A DNA stretch of 64,000 nt from Rhodopseudomonas sp. P2A-2r (GTDB lineage Bacteria > Pseudomonadota > Alphaproteobacteria > Rhizobiales > Xanthobacteraceae). Location: the NCBI RefSeq assembly GCF_026015985.1, contig NZ_CP110389.1:2264001-2328000 (forward strand). The letters run 5' to 3'. A program made the translations under genes and the position numbers. Positions 34,860 to 44,590 of this stretch are shown piece by piece. Position 1 is the first letter of the stretch, and every line of letters starts with the position of its first letter. The notes below the pieces were generated by a model. That model ran no database searches, was not told where the DNA came from, and worked only from the letters and a program-made list of their open reading frames with translations.

Positions 34860-35744
34860 TCACGCCGATTGCTTGCGATATTCTGCCGGAGTGAGGTTCA
34901 TGTGGCGACGGAACACCCGATTGAGGTGGCTCTGATCCGAAAAGCCGCAGAGCAGTGCGATTTCCTTGAGCGCCAGCCGATCCTTGCTCAGGTACTGGCA
35001 TGCGCGCGCCACCTTGCAGCCCAGGACATAGGCATGCGGCCGCACGCCGTAATGCACGCTGAATTTGCGTGCGAACTGCACCGGCGTGCAGTTGCAGATG
35101 TTGGCCAATTCCTCCAGCGTGATATTTCTGGCGATGTGATGCTCGATATAGTCCTCTATCATGCGGGCATGGGCTGGCCTGAAGCGGCCCTGGGCGGAGG
35201 GCATTTTGAAGCGCACGGACGCATATTTCCGCAGGATGTGCACGCTGGCCTGAAGTGCCAGCGCATCGTAGCACAGCCGACCGCCCGGACCGCCCTCGGC
35301 AACTTCCTGGACCATCTGATCGCTGATCCAGGTCAGGATGGGATCTTCGGCGCGGAGCAGGTCGTGGAGTTCGATGGCCTGCGCGTCGCGGTCGAAGGCC
35401 TCGCTCGCCGTCTTGGTCATCAGGGCCGGCGAGATGTAGAAATGGCTGACCTCGACGTCATGTCCCCATCGCCAGTTCGAAGCTTCCGCGCGGGTCAGCA
35501 GCGTGCTGGCGCCACGGCCGACGTCGTCGCGTTTCCAGGAACCGGTGACGCGGCGGTTCATCGATGTCGTCCCGGTCCTGTAGACGACGACGAGAAAGTT
35601 CTCGGAAGGTGGAATCCAGATATCAGATGGCGCATAGCGGAACACCCGCAATCGAAAATCGGGCTTTCCCACCGCAAGGCTGTCCAGCATCAGTTCACCG
35701 GGAGCATAGCGGGGCAGCTCCTCGACCGTGATGTATTGGCCCAT
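34860..35744 (-). CDS. AraC-family transcriptional regulator
   Basis: A 294-residue regulator starting at ATG 35744, supported by GGAGGAG eight bases upstream. The N-terminal part (1-180) is an AraC-binding-like domain of the type seen in alkane/alcohol regulators (MGQYITVEELPRYAPGE opening). The C-terminal double helix-turn-helix spans about 195-294: ITLEELANICNCTPVQFARKF, cited here only as LEELANICNC, and the final CGFSDQSHLNRVFRR with LTPAEYRK. It is divergent from the BVMO/esterase operon with a 356-bp gap, and is its likely activator. Confidence 0.9.
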   Translation of the reverse strand: MGQYITVEELPRYAPGELMLDSLAVGKPDFRLRVFRYAPSDIWIPPSENFLVVVYRTGTTSMNRRVTGSWKRDDVGRGASTLLTRAEASNWRWGHDVEVSHFYISPALMTKTASEAFDRDAQAIELHDLLRAEDPILTWISDQMVQEVAEGGPGGRLCYDALALQASVHILRKYASVRFKMPSAQGRFRPAHARMIEDYIEHHIARNITLEELANICNCTPVQFARKFSVHYGVRPHAYVLGCKVARACQYLSKDRLALKEIALLCGFSDQSHLNRVFRRHMNLTPAEYRKQSA

Positions 35745-36100
35745 CGCACAGTCTCCTCCGTGCAACTCTGTGGCGCGGTTGAGCGCTTCTGTTGTCATTG
35801 GCCTAACGGCAGACCGGTAGAATAGACCGCTTCTGGCTTTTGCCAAGCAGACTCTGGCGCCGTTGATGTCGCCGCGCATCGTTCAAAGGATTGTTGGTTT
35901 CTTTCAAGCGCGCGATGACGTCTGCCCCATAACCTCCTGCGCGCTGCGCGAAATTCGCGGGCGAGCAGGTGGACTGCGCGGCCCGTTTGAAAGCTCGCGA
36001 CCAGCCTGTTGCGATGCAGCGTCACCCGATCGTGAGGCGGGTGACGACGGCTGACCGCGGCCCACACATATCGAGGACGTGCAAAGAACGGAGGAAACAA

Positions 36101-37741
36101 ATGACGGAAGCTGCGACCACATCCAATGGAAGCAACGGCGCCCACCCGACGGAAAAGCGTGACGCAGTCGTGATCGGGGCCGGCGTCGCCGGGCTGTATC
36201 AGCTGTATCGCCTGCGCGAACAGGGATTGAATGTCACAGCGATCGACGCGGCGTCGGGTGTGGGTGGGACGTGGTACTGGAATCGCTATCCGGGCGCACG
36301 GTTCGATTCCGAAAGTTATATCTATCAGTATCTGTTTTCCGAAGAACTCTACACGGGATGGAGCTGGAGCGAGAAGTTTCCGGGCCAGCCGGAGATCGAA
36401 CGCTGGCTGAACTATGTGGCCGATCGTCTCGATCTGCGTCGCGACATCCAGTTCGGCACCACGGTCAAAAGTGCGCATTTCAATGAAGCCACGCAGCGCT
36501 GGCTCGTCACCACCGACAAGGGGCGGGGGATCGACACGCAGTTTCTGGTGGCCTGCTGCGGTATGCTGTCGGCTCCTTACGTGTCGTTTCCCGGCCAGGA
36601 GGCGTTCAAGGGACAGCTGTTTCACACCGCGCGTTGGCCGGAACAGCCGATCGATTTCGCCGGCAAGCGGGTCGCGGTCATCGGCAACGGCGCAACCGGC
36701 ATTCAGGTCGTTCAGTCCATCGCCGGCGAGGTCGGTCACCTCAAGGTATTCGTTCGCACGCCGCAATACGTCATTCCGATGAAGAATCCAAAATACGGTG
36801 CGGCGGAGGCCGCCGCCTACAAGGCCAAGTTCGCACACCTCACGGCGCGGTTGCCGCACACCTTCACCGGATTCGAATATGACTTCGAGCAGGCCTGGGC
36901 CGACCTGACGCCGCCCCAGCGCCGTGCGGTGCTGGAGGATTGCTGGAACGACGGCTCGCTGAAGCTGTGGCTGTCGTCCTTCGCGGAGATGTTCTTCGAC
37001 GAGGAGGTCAATGCCGAAATCTCCGAATTCGTGCGCCAGAAGATGCGCGAGCGGCTCAAGGATCCGAAACTGTGCGACCTGCTGATTCCGTCCGACTACG
37101 GTTTCGGGACGCACCGCGTTCCGCTGGAGCAGAACTATCTCGAAGCCTTCCATCGCTCCAATGTCGAGATCGTCAGCGTCAAAGGCAATCCGATCGACTG
37201 CGTGACGGAAACCGGCATCAGGACCGCGGACGGCACGGTGCACGACGTGGATATCATCGTTCTCGCCACCGGATTCGACGCTGGCACGGGAGCGCTGACG
37301 CGAATCGATATCAGGGGCCGTGGCGGGCGATCGTTGAAGGACGACTGGAGCCGGGATATCCGCACCACCATGGGCCTGCAGATTCACGGCTATCCCAACC
37401 TGTTCACCACGGCGGTGCCGCTGGCACCCTCGGCCGCGCTCTGCAACATGACCACCTGCCTGCAGCAGCAGGTCGAATGGATCGATGCCTGCATCGCCTA
37501 TATGCGCCGCAAAAGCCTCAACGTCGTCGAGCCCACAAAGGAGACGGAAGACGGCTGGGTCGCCCATCATGACGAGACCGCCAACGCCACGCTGATTGCC
37601 AAGACCAGCTCCTGGTATCTGGGCTCGAATATTCCGGGCAAGCCGCGCCGCCTGCTGTCTTATTGTGGCGGTGTCGGCGTCTACCGGGAAAAGTGCGACG
37701 AGGTGGCGGCCAACGACTACCGGGGATTTGCGATGCAATAG
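36101..37741 (+). CDS. Flavin-containing Baeyer-Villiger monooxygenase (first)
   Basis: A 546-residue class B flavoprotein monooxygenase. ATG 36101 follows GGAGGAAACAA. The FAD motif GAGVAGLYQLYRLRE is near residue 27, then GGTWYWNRYPGARFDSES. The BVMO fingerprint FKGQLFHTARWP starts at residue 169, followed by the NADPH motif GNGATGIQ near residue 195 and the ATGFD motif near residue 390. This is the cyclohexanone/steroid monooxygenase branch, which inserts oxygen beside a ketone using NADPH and O2 to give an ester or lactone. The next gene encodes a serine esterase that could open the product, and a divergent AraC gene is the probable regulator. Confidence 0.92.
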   Translation: MTEAATTSNGSNGAHPTEKRDAVVIGAGVAGLYQLYRLREQGLNVTAIDAASGVGGTWYWNRYPGARFDSESYIYQYLFSEELYTGWSWSEKFPGQPEIERWLNYVADRLDLRRDIQFGTTVKSAHFNEATQRWLVTTDKGRGIDTQFLVACCGMLSAPYVSFPGQEAFKGQLFHTARWPEQPIDFAGKRVAVIGNGATGIQVVQSIAGEVGHLKVFVRTPQYVIPMKNPKYGAAEAAAYKAKFAHLTARLPHTFTGFEYDFEQAWADLTPPQRRAVLEDCWNDGSLKLWLSSFAEMFFDEEVNAEISEFVRQKMRERLKDPKLCDLLIPSDYGFGTHRVPLEQNYLEAFHRSNVEIVSVKGNPIDCVTETGIRTADGTVHDVDIIVLATGFDAGTGALTRIDIRGRGGRSLKDDWSRDIRTTMGLQIHGYPNLFTTAVPLAPSAALCNMTTCLQQQVEWIDACIAYMRRKSLNVVEPTKETEDGWVAHHDETANATLIAKTSSWYLGSNIPGKPRRLLSYCGGVGVYREKCDEVAANDYRGFAMQ

Positions 37742-37791
37742 GCGAAGTGCAGCAAGGTTGACAAAAAGACAAACAGACAGGGAGGAAGACC

Positions 37792-38985
37792 ATGAGCGAG
37801 AACTTCAGTTTTGCCGCCGATGCCGTGCTTGAAGGTGTCGTGTCATCGACGCCACGCGTCCCCGGCGTGGTCGCGATGGTGACGGACCGTCATCGCAACA
37901 TCTATGAAGGTGCCGCCGGCAAGCGCCGGCTCGATCAGCCGGCCGACATGACGACCGACAGCGTCTTCGCCATCTTTTCCACCACCAAGGCGATCACCGG
38001 CACCGCCGTCCTGCAACTGGTCGAGGACGGCAAGCTCGATCTCGACGCGCCCGCCACGCGCTACGTGCCCGAGATCGGCAAGCTGCAGGTCATCGACGGC
38101 TTCGACGCCGCAGGCGAGCCGGTGCTGCGCGCGCCGAAGCGCGAGATCACGACCCGCATGCTGATGGTTCACACGGCAGGTCTCAGCTATGACTTCACCA
38201 ACCGAACCTATCTCCGGCTGGCACAGGAGAAGGGCCAGCCCAGCGTCATCACCGCGTCGAAGGCCTGCCTGATGACGCCACTGCTGTTCGATCCCGGTGA
38301 TCGCTGGGAATACGGCACCAACCTGGACTGGTGCGGTCAGATCGTCGAGGCGATCGCCGGCCGCCGGCTCGGCGAGGTCTTCAAGACGCGGATCTTCGAG
38401 CCGTTGGGCATTGCCGACATGACGTTCGAACTCACGGATCCGTTGCGGCGCCGGCTGGCCGGTGTTCACGCGCGCAACGCCGATGGCTCGCTGACGCCGA
38501 TGGATTTCGAACTGCCGGCCGATTCCGAGGTGCATATGGGCGGCCACGGCCTCTACGGCACGGTCGGCGACTACATGCGCTTTATACGCATGTGGTTGAA
38601 CGACGGCGCGGGCGAGCACGGCCGCGTGCTGAAGGCCGACACCGTGCGCATGGCCGAGAAGAACCACCTCGGCAGCCACAAGGTCACCGCCATCACCGGC
38701 GCCAATCCTGCTTTGTGCAACGACGCGGAATTCTTCCCCGGCCAGTCGAAATCCTGGGCCCTGAGTTTCATGGTCAATGACGAGGAGGCGCCCACCGGCC
38801 GGCCCGCCGGCGCGCTTGGCTGGGCCGGGCTGGCCAACCTGTTCTACTGGATCGACCGGCGCAACGGCTTCGGCGGCTTCTGGGCCACCCAGATCCTTCC
38901 CTTCGGCGATCCGACCTCGTTCATCGGCTACATGAATTTCGAGACGGCATTCTACCAGAGCCTGCGGCAGCGCATGGCCGGATAG
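37792..38985 (+). CDS. Class C beta-lactamase-like serine hydrolase (esterase)
   Basis: A 397-residue soluble serine hydrolase. The nucleophile motif is S63-T-T-K66 in [11 protein letters not shown]; the YxN-like tyrosine is in WEYGTNLDW near residue 180; [15 protein letters not shown] lies near residue 248. There is no signal peptide, so it is cytoplasmic and more likely a family VIII esterase than an antibiotic resistance enzyme. It is 50 bp after the BVMO gene with AGGGAGGAAG before the start. The pair would convert a ketone to an ester and cleave it. Confidence 0.88.
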   Translation: MSENFSFAADAVLEGVVSSTPRVPGVVAMVTDRHRNIYEGAAGKRRLDQPADMTTDSVFAIFSTTKAITGTAVLQLVEDGKLDLDAPATRYVPEIGKLQVIDGFDAAGEPVLRAPKREITTRMLMVHTAGLSYDFTNRTYLRLAQEKGQPSVITASKACLMTPLLFDPGDRWEYGTNLDWCGQIVEAIAGRRLGEVFKTRIFEPLGIADMTFELTDPLRRRLAGVHARNADGSLTPMDFELPADSEVHMGGHGLYGTVGDYMRFIRMWLNDGAGEHGRVLKADTVRMAEKNHLGSHKVTAITGANPALCNDAEFFPGQSKSWALSFMVNDEEAPTGRPAGALGWAGLANLFYWIDRRNGFGGFWATQILPFGDPTSFIGYMNFETAFYQSLRQRMAG

Positions 38986-39145
38986 GGTTCGATGAACCGA
39001 CACTGAAACGCCTGCGCGGCGCAACGGGTCTCGTTGACGAACGAGGCCGGTTGCGACGCATGCCCATCCGACGGCGCCGCGGCGATGAGATCCGCGCCGG
39101 GTGTGCAGCAGCGCGCTTCTGCTTGTCCGAACAGTGTGGGGCCAC

Positions 39146-39261
39146 TTTGAAAACGACTCGGTTATCCCATTGTTTTTCCTAGACCCGCGATTTTGAAAAC
39201 GACTCGATTTTGACTTTGAGAACGACTCGATCGCCCCGGTTTTCGCTTTGAAAACGACTCG
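39146..39261. repeat. Four copies of TTTGAAAACGACTCG
   Basis: Direct copies of a 15-base unit start at 39146, 39192, 39215 (one mismatch, GAG for GAA) and 39247. The first three are 46 and 23 bases apart, multiples of 23; the last is 32 away. Multiple short direct repeats with GAAAACGAC-like cores are known at the ends of IS21-family elements, where the transposase binds. No IS21 genes remain here. The flanks 38986-39145 and 39262-39660 show no gene. Confidence 0.6.
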
Positions 39262-39660
39262 ATCTCGCAAGTGGCTGAAAGAGTGGCGCTATTTGCGCAG
39301 ATTTTTTCGCAAAAGTAGTGCCGTTTCGACTTTTTCCACGGGCGCGCTTCCGCGAGCCGGCCGCGATGAACGGCCCGCTCGCGGGTAGGTTCTGACACCC
39401 AGATCACGACAAGTGATAATGCTGCTTGGGACGCCTGTTGGCGCCTGATTGGATCAAGGCCGTCCGCGTCATAAATGCAGGTCCGCAGCAGACGAAAGGC
39501 GGCGAAGATGTTCGACTACCGACCCCGACTGGCTGCAGCAGGTCTGGTGTCATTCGGCCTGCAATATTTGAACACGATGACGTAATTGCGGTCAGCGCTC
39601 GTGGCACGAAAGATCCGTTAGCATCGAGCCCTCGCAATCAACCGATTCGGAGGAACCGTC

Positions 39661-40689
39661 ATGAAGCAATACGTCGGTCTGGATGTCTCGCAAAGAGAAA
39701 CCGCAGTGTGCGTGGTCAGCGAAACTGGCCAATTAATCTTCGAGGGAAAGGCTAAGTCAGACCCCGGCGCTCTGACTGACCTGCTTCGTAAACATGCGCC
39801 ACTGGCGGAGCGCATTGGTTTTGAGACCGGCGCGATGTCAAGCTGGCTTTGGCACGAACTTCGTAGGGTCGATCTACCTGTCGTTTGCATCGATGCGCGG
39901 CATGCACACGCGGCACTGTCGGTACGTATGAACAAGAGTGATCAAAATGACGCTCGAGGTCTTGCCGAACTGGTACGGGTCGGTTGGTATCGAGAAGTGA
40001 AAGTTAAGAGCGAGGAAAGTCAAAAGGTCCGCGCGATACTCGTCGCGCGATCCCGACTCGTATCCATGCGCCGGGACATTGAGAACCAAGTCCGCAGTCT
40101 GATCAAGGAATATGGATTGCTATTCCCTCGCGCCATCGGCCAGCAGTTCCGCAATCAGGTCAGCGAGCTACTCGGCAACGATCACCAGCTTCTCAGCGTG
40201 ACCGCGCCGCTCCTGTCGATTCATGAGCATATCTGTCAGCAGCAGAGCAAGTTTGACGATGAGGTCCGCCGATTGGCGAAGTCAGACGAGACGACGCGGC
40301 GCCTGATGACAGTTCCAGGCGTCGGAGTGGTGACGGCCCTCACGTTCCGCCATACGATCGACGATCCGTCCCGCTTCCGATCGGCCTCTACGGTCGGCGC
40401 CTATCTCGGCCTTACGCCTCGGCGCAACCAATCTGGAGAAACCGATACGAGCGGCAAGATATCGCGATGGGGCGACCGTCTTCTCCGAACCTACCTGTTC
40501 GAGGCGGCGACTGTCCTGCTTTATCGGACCAAAAAATGGTCCTCCCTCAAGGTCTGGGGAATGAAGCTCGCAAAGCGGATAGGTATGAAGAAGGCGAAGG
40601 TCGCTATTGCCAGAAAGATCGCCGTCATCCTTCACTGCATTTGGGTGGATGGCACCTCATTCGACTGGGGCCATGCAACCCCGGCCTAA
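39661..40689 (+). mobile_element. IS110-family transposase gene
   Basis: A 342-residue DEDD transposase that appears intact. It opens [16 protein letters not shown] with Asp8 and has the second acidic site in [29 protein letters not shown] with the third and fourth acidic residues near residue 98, and the C-terminal Transposase_20 domain with [12 protein letters not shown] and [13 protein letters not shown] carrying the serine region. IS110 elements move through a circular form and leave no terminal inverted repeats, so the ends were not defined. The element sits between the BVMO/esterase operon and the island at 41.7 kb. Confidence 0.93.
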
Positions 40690-41095
40690 AGGCATCCTGA
40701 AGTTTCTGGCCTGGTCCGCCGGGCTGGCGATGTCCCGCTGGGACGGTGGTCGCGGTGACCTCGGTCAATCGGCTGGTGGCGGCTTGTCCGTACTCCGCTG
40801 TACACGTTGAGGCACCCGCCCCGGACATCATCATGAGGCGCCTGGCGACCTCGGAAAGGACCATGACCCTGGCGATGGCATCAAAGCTACCGCGCTAAGA
40901 TTGTTCGGCAAACGAAAATCCAACGCTGACCGGCTATCGTATCGCCGGCCGCTCTCGCCCCATCTCCACAACCCCATCCAGTTTCGATGGGGCGACTGCT
41001 ACCGCTTTGCTGAGCGCGGCCATACGGGTGCTTGACAACAGCCCGCAATTAAAGGGCCGATTGACAGTGAAACGATGTCTTGGGGGCGCATCCGA
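40690..41095. other. Non-coding flank of the IS110 gene and relic border
   Basis: No gene was recognised in these 406 bases. The first part is probably the IS110 right end. Two TTGACA-like sequences near 41033 and 41062 flank a short AT-rich spacer and may belong to the end of the adjoining TnsB-type element. None of this is strong enough to name. Confidence 0.4.
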
Positions 41096-41386
41096 TCAGC
41101 GTGGCGACTGGTGCGCCCAATCGCGGTCCAGCACAATTTCCGTCGGGCATCCCCATCCGTCCCAGGGCCGCTTGATCTGCGGATAGAGCTTCTGGACGTA
41201 TCCCTTGTGCCAGTTGACGCGCTTCAATGTCGCCAACACCGAATACAAGCTAGGCGGCTCGAACGTGATGAAGAATCCCAGCGACATTCTGCTGTAGACG
41301 TCGATGCAGACGGTGAGGTAGGGCCGCCCGAGGAGCAGCAGCAGCCTGTTGTCGAGCACGTGCACGTCCATCCACAGGCCGCTCAT
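41096..41386 (-). pseudogene. TnsB/Mu-type transposase fragment (DDE core)
   Basis: A 96-residue fragment of the integrase core of TnsB/TniA-like transposases. WMDVHVLD gives the first acidic residue, LGRPYLTVCIDVYSRMSLGF is the most conserved block, FEPPSLYSVLATLKR follows, and EIVLDRDWAH ends near the second catalytic Asp. Full TnsB proteins are 500-700 residues, so most of both ends is missing. A MITE-like element begins two bases upstream of the first recognisable codon. A TnsA-like gene lies on the same strand at 63391-63900. Confidence 0.75.
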
Positions 41387-41388
41387 GG

Positions 41389-41609
41389 CGGATACTGTTG
41401 AAAAAGTCGAAAATCGATCGACCTAGAAAATCTCGTCAAGACTCTCGTTCGATCTGATCTGTCGCTGCATATTGCTCCAGCCGATCCTCGGCGGCCCGTG
41501 ATCGATTTTACGAGATTCAACGTGGTCCCTCAGGTTAATATGAGCAAGGCTCACCAGTGAGGCTAGGAAAATCCGACCCGGAGCACAAAACGACTTTTTC
41601 AACAGTATC
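41389..41609. mobile_element. 221-bp MITE-like element with perfect 19-bp inverted ends
   Basis: The first 19 bases, GATACTGTTGAAAAAGTCG, are the exact complement of the last 19 (41591-41609). The four bases just outside each end are both GGCG (41385-41388 and 41610-41613), as expected for a target-site duplication. No intact transposase lies inside, so it must be a non-autonomous element or a deletion derivative mobilised in trans. The end sequence resembles IS1182/IS5-group elements of rhizobia from memory; family assignment is tentative. Confidence 0.8.
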
Positions 41610-41743
41610 GGCGCAAAGCGGCCTATCGCAGGTGGCCCCCCAAACCGGCCAAATGTGATCGTTAAAGCGCCACTGCGCCGGGGCGCGGCCCGCACGAGCG
41701 TGACCCTGAGCGCTGAAAGTCCGTCAGCAGACCTTGTGTGGAA

Positions 41744-42619
41744 CTAAGCCTGCACAGCGTTAAGTGAATTATGTCGAAAACGTCCAGGCGAAATTCCGAC
41801 GCCTCGGGTGAAGAATCGATTGAAGTATCCTGGATCCGCGAAACCGAGGGATGCTCCGATCTCAGCGATGGTCTCCTCCGAGTAGAGCAGCTTTCGTTTG
41901 GCTTCCGTCAGCACCCGATCATTGATCAAAGCAAGTGAGGACTTGCCAGTCACCTCCCGGCAGCAAGAATTCAGCCGCGCCGTCGTGACCCCGAGCTTGC
42001 GAGCCAATGTCGCCAACGGCGGATGATTGCGATAGACCTCCTCCACCAGCTCACGGAACCGGATGACGGTATCGACATCGCGCGCGCCTGAGACGTGCGG
42101 CTGATGATGTTGCCCGTGCAGCCGTCCAATCGCAACTGCGATGAGTTGCAGATACGCCTTGATCGAGGCGCCACGGCCGGGGGCCGCCCAGACGAATTCA
42201 CGCTGCAGGGACACGAATAGCTTGCGGAGATCGATCTCCTCGCCTAGCTGGCTGTGCAGAAAGCGCGCGGGTTTGAGGAAGCCGTTGAGCAGCTCGGGGT
42301 CTTCCCGGAAAACGTTCCGCAGGAACGACGATGCGACCGTGATCACGTAGCCGTTGGTGTCGCGCTTGAAGCGAAATCCGTGGACGGTGAGGGCGGGCAC
42401 GACGATCAGGCTCTTCGGCGACAGATCCCAATCCTCGCGCTCGACTTCGATCGTGCCTCCGCCCTTGTCGAGAATCAGTATCTGGTGGTGGTTCGGATGG
42501 GTGTGGGTGCGGATCGTCCAACCGTGGCGACTGCTCCTGGTGCGGATCGGCTCGATGTGCAGAAACGTCGGTTCAATGTCTGACTTGAGCTCTTCGTACA
42601 GAAAATAGTGCGGAATCAT
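41744..42619 (-). CDS. AraC-family regulator (PobR/HpaA-like)
   Basis: A 291-residue regulator. The N-terminal half is a cupin-like sensor with HTHPNHHQILILDKGGG near residue 38. The C-terminal DNA-binding domain (about 190-285) has LARKLGVTTARLNSCCREV and the second helix-turn-helix ETIAEIGASLGFADPGYFNR, then FFTRGVGISPGRFR. It is divergent from the FAD-dehydrogenase operon at 42797 with a 177-bp gap and probably activates it in response to an aromatic or alicyclic acid (inference from family). Confidence 0.88.
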   Translation of the reverse strand: MIPHYFLYEELKSDIEPTFLHIEPIRTRSSRHGWTIRTHTHPNHHQILILDKGGGTIEVEREDWDLSPKSLIVVPALTVHGFRFKRDTNGYVITVASSFLRNVFREDPELLNGFLKPARFLHSQLGEEIDLRKLFVSLQREFVWAAPGRGASIKAYLQLIAVAIGRLHGQHHQPHVSGARDVDTVIRFRELVEEVYRNHPPLATLARKLGVTTARLNSCCREVTGKSSLALINDRVLTEAKRKLLYSEETIAEIGASLGFADPGYFNRFFTRGVGISPGRFRHNSLNAVQA

Positions 42620-42796
42620 ATGATGTAGACCCGTTCACGTCGCGAGCGTGCGCTGCAACACCGTCGTCGTTTCGTTGGAAAGTACAATCATTTATCGGGA
42701 TCGTCCATTGCTCCAGTCCCTCCGGCGATCAAATGATGCCACTCAAGAAGTGCCTGACTGTAGTACTGCGGGCGACAAATTCAGGGAGGACGAGCG

Positions 42797-44515
42797 ATGC
42801 TGAATGACATGCGGCGCACGTGCGACGTGTTGGTCATCGGATCGGGCGCAGGCGGACTGTCGACTGCGATCACCGCGAAGAAAGCTGGCCTCGACGTCGT
42901 GATCATCGAAAAGGAGGAATTCTTCGGCGGAACAACCGCGTTTTCCGGCGGCGTTCTCTGGGTACCGGGAAATCATTATGCCCGCGACGCCGGAATTGAG
43001 GATAGCCGAGACGCCGCCATCACCTATCTTCGAAACGAGACCGGCAACTTTTACGGCGAGAAAGCGATCGACGCATTCCTGGATCAAGGTCCCCGCATGC
43101 TCGACTTTTTCGAGCGCGAGACCGAAGCAAAATTCGTTCTGTCTGGATATCCGGACTATCACCCTGACGTCGCGGGAGGGGCCATGGCCGGGCGTTCGGT
43201 GACGGCCGCTGCTTTTGACGCCCGCGGCCTCGGCCATGAGATCAAGAGGCTGAGGCCGCCGCTCTCGACGATCACGTTCATCGGGATGATGTTCAATTCG
43301 TCGAACGAAGATCTCAAGCACTTTTTCCGCGCGACGCGGTCGTTCAAGTCCGCCGTCTATGTGATCAGGCGCTTGCTCAATCACCTCAGGGAGCTGGCGC
43401 TGTACGGACGCGGCGTGCAGATCACCAGCGGCAATGCGCTGGTGGCCCGCTTGGCGAAGACCGTGTTCGATTTGCAGATCCCGCTACTGACCGGTACCAG
43501 CGCGCAACAGTTGATCGTCGAGCAGGGCGCCGTCACCGGCGCTCTGGTGAAGCACGCCGATGCCGAGTTCAGGATCTCGGCCCGTCGCGCCGTTGTGCTT
43601 GCCTGTGGCGGTTTTCCGCATGATGTCGAGCGGATCACGCGCGCCTATCCGCATTTGGCCCGCGGCGGCGAACACCTTTCTCCAACACCTGCCGGCAACA
43701 CCGGCGATGGCGTGGCGATGGCCGAGCAGGTCGGAGGCACATGCGACATTCGCTTTCCAAATGCCGCGTCCTGGATGCCGGTGTCGAAGGTTCCGCTGGC
43801 AGGCGGCAAGGTCGGTGTGTTCCCGCATCTGGTAGATCGCTACAAGCCCGGCGTGATCGCGGTCGATCGCAAGGGGCGACGCTTTGCCAACGAGTCGAAT
43901 TCCTATCACGACACGGGGGAGGCCATGATCTCTGCCAACGAAGGCGGTACAGAAACGGCGTGCTGGTTGATTTGCGACCACGCCACGATCCGCAAATATG
44001 GTCTGGGTTACGCCAAACCGGCACCCGTTCCGATCGGAATCTATCTGCGCAATGGCTACCTGCAGTCGGCGTCGACGCTTGATCAACTCGCCGGTCTCGT
44101 CGGCATCGATGCCGCCGCGCTGGAGGCGACCGTGCGCAAATTCAACGAAGGCGCGGTTCGCGGGGAAGATCCCGAATTCGGACGAGGCTCGACGGCGTTC
44201 AACCGTTTTCTCGGCGATCCCGACAACAAGCCGAATCCGAACGTCGCCCCGATCGGCAAAGGTCCGTACTACGCGTTGAAGCTCATCATGGGCGATCTCG
44301 GCACGTTTGACGGCCTCACCACCGATACGGTCGGCCGGGTGCTGGCTTCGGACTCCAGGCCAATCCCGGGATTGTACGCGTGCGGCAACGACCGCGCGAG
44401 CATCATGGGAGGCAATTATCCCGGCGCCGGCATCACGCTCGGCCCCATCATGACGTTCGGCTACATCACCGCCAGACATATCGCCGGCAAGGAAGACGTC
44501 GCGACATATGCCTGA
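42797..44515 (+). CDS. FAD-dependent dehydrogenase, 3-ketosteroid delta-1-dehydrogenase-like
   Basis: A 572-residue flavoprotein of the fumarate reductase/KstD superfamily. ATG 42797 follows AGGGAGGA. FAD binding is shown by VLVIGSGAGGLSTAI near residue 12 and IIEKEEFFGGTTAFSGG near residue 36. The C-terminal block GNYPGAGITLGPIMTFGY near residue 540 matches the KstD-type FAD/substrate motif. Family members dehydrogenate 3-ketosteroids or other cyclic ketones, or reduce enones. It heads an operon with a binding protein, a NIPSNAP protein and two SDRs, consistent with oxidation of an alicyclic compound. Confidence 0.87.
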   Translation: MLNDMRRTCDVLVIGSGAGGLSTAITAKKAGLDVVIIEKEEFFGGTTAFSGGVLWVPGNHYARDAGIEDSRDAAITYLRNETGNFYGEKAIDAFLDQGPRMLDFFERETEAKFVLSGYPDYHPDVAGGAMAGRSVTAAAFDARGLGHEIKRLRPPLSTITFIGMMFNSSNEDLKHFFRATRSFKSAVYVIRRLLNHLRELALYGRGVQITSGNALVARLAKTVFDLQIPLLTGTSAQQLIVEQGAVTGALVKHADAEFRISARRAVVLACGGFPHDVERITRAYPHLARGGEHLSPTPAGNTGDGVAMAEQVGGTCDIRFPNAASWMPVSKVPLAGGKVGVFPHLVDRYKPGVIAVDRKGRRFANESNSYHDTGEAMISANEGGTETACWLICDHATIRKYGLGYAKPAPVPIGIYLRNGYLQSASTLDQLAGLVGIDAAALEATVRKFNEGAVRGEDPEFGRGSTAFNRFLGDPDNKPNPNVAPIGKGPYYALKLIMGDLGTFDGLTTDTVGRVLASDSRPIPGLYACGNDRASIMGGNYPGAGITLGPIMTFGYITARHIAGKEDVATYA

Positions 44516-44590
44516 AGCGGCCGGGCGACGTGCCGGCCGCGGGGATCAGCCCGCTCGACCATCCAAAACAAAAATCATATGGAGGAAACA

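Noticed and set aside
37792-38985. Beta-lactam resistance gene
   Set aside because: The SxxK fold is shared with esterases. There is no signal peptide, and the gene follows a BVMO.
39146-39261. CRISPR array
   Set aside because: Only four 15-base units with gaps of 31, 8 and 17 bases. Repeats are too short, spacers irregular, and no cas genes are present.
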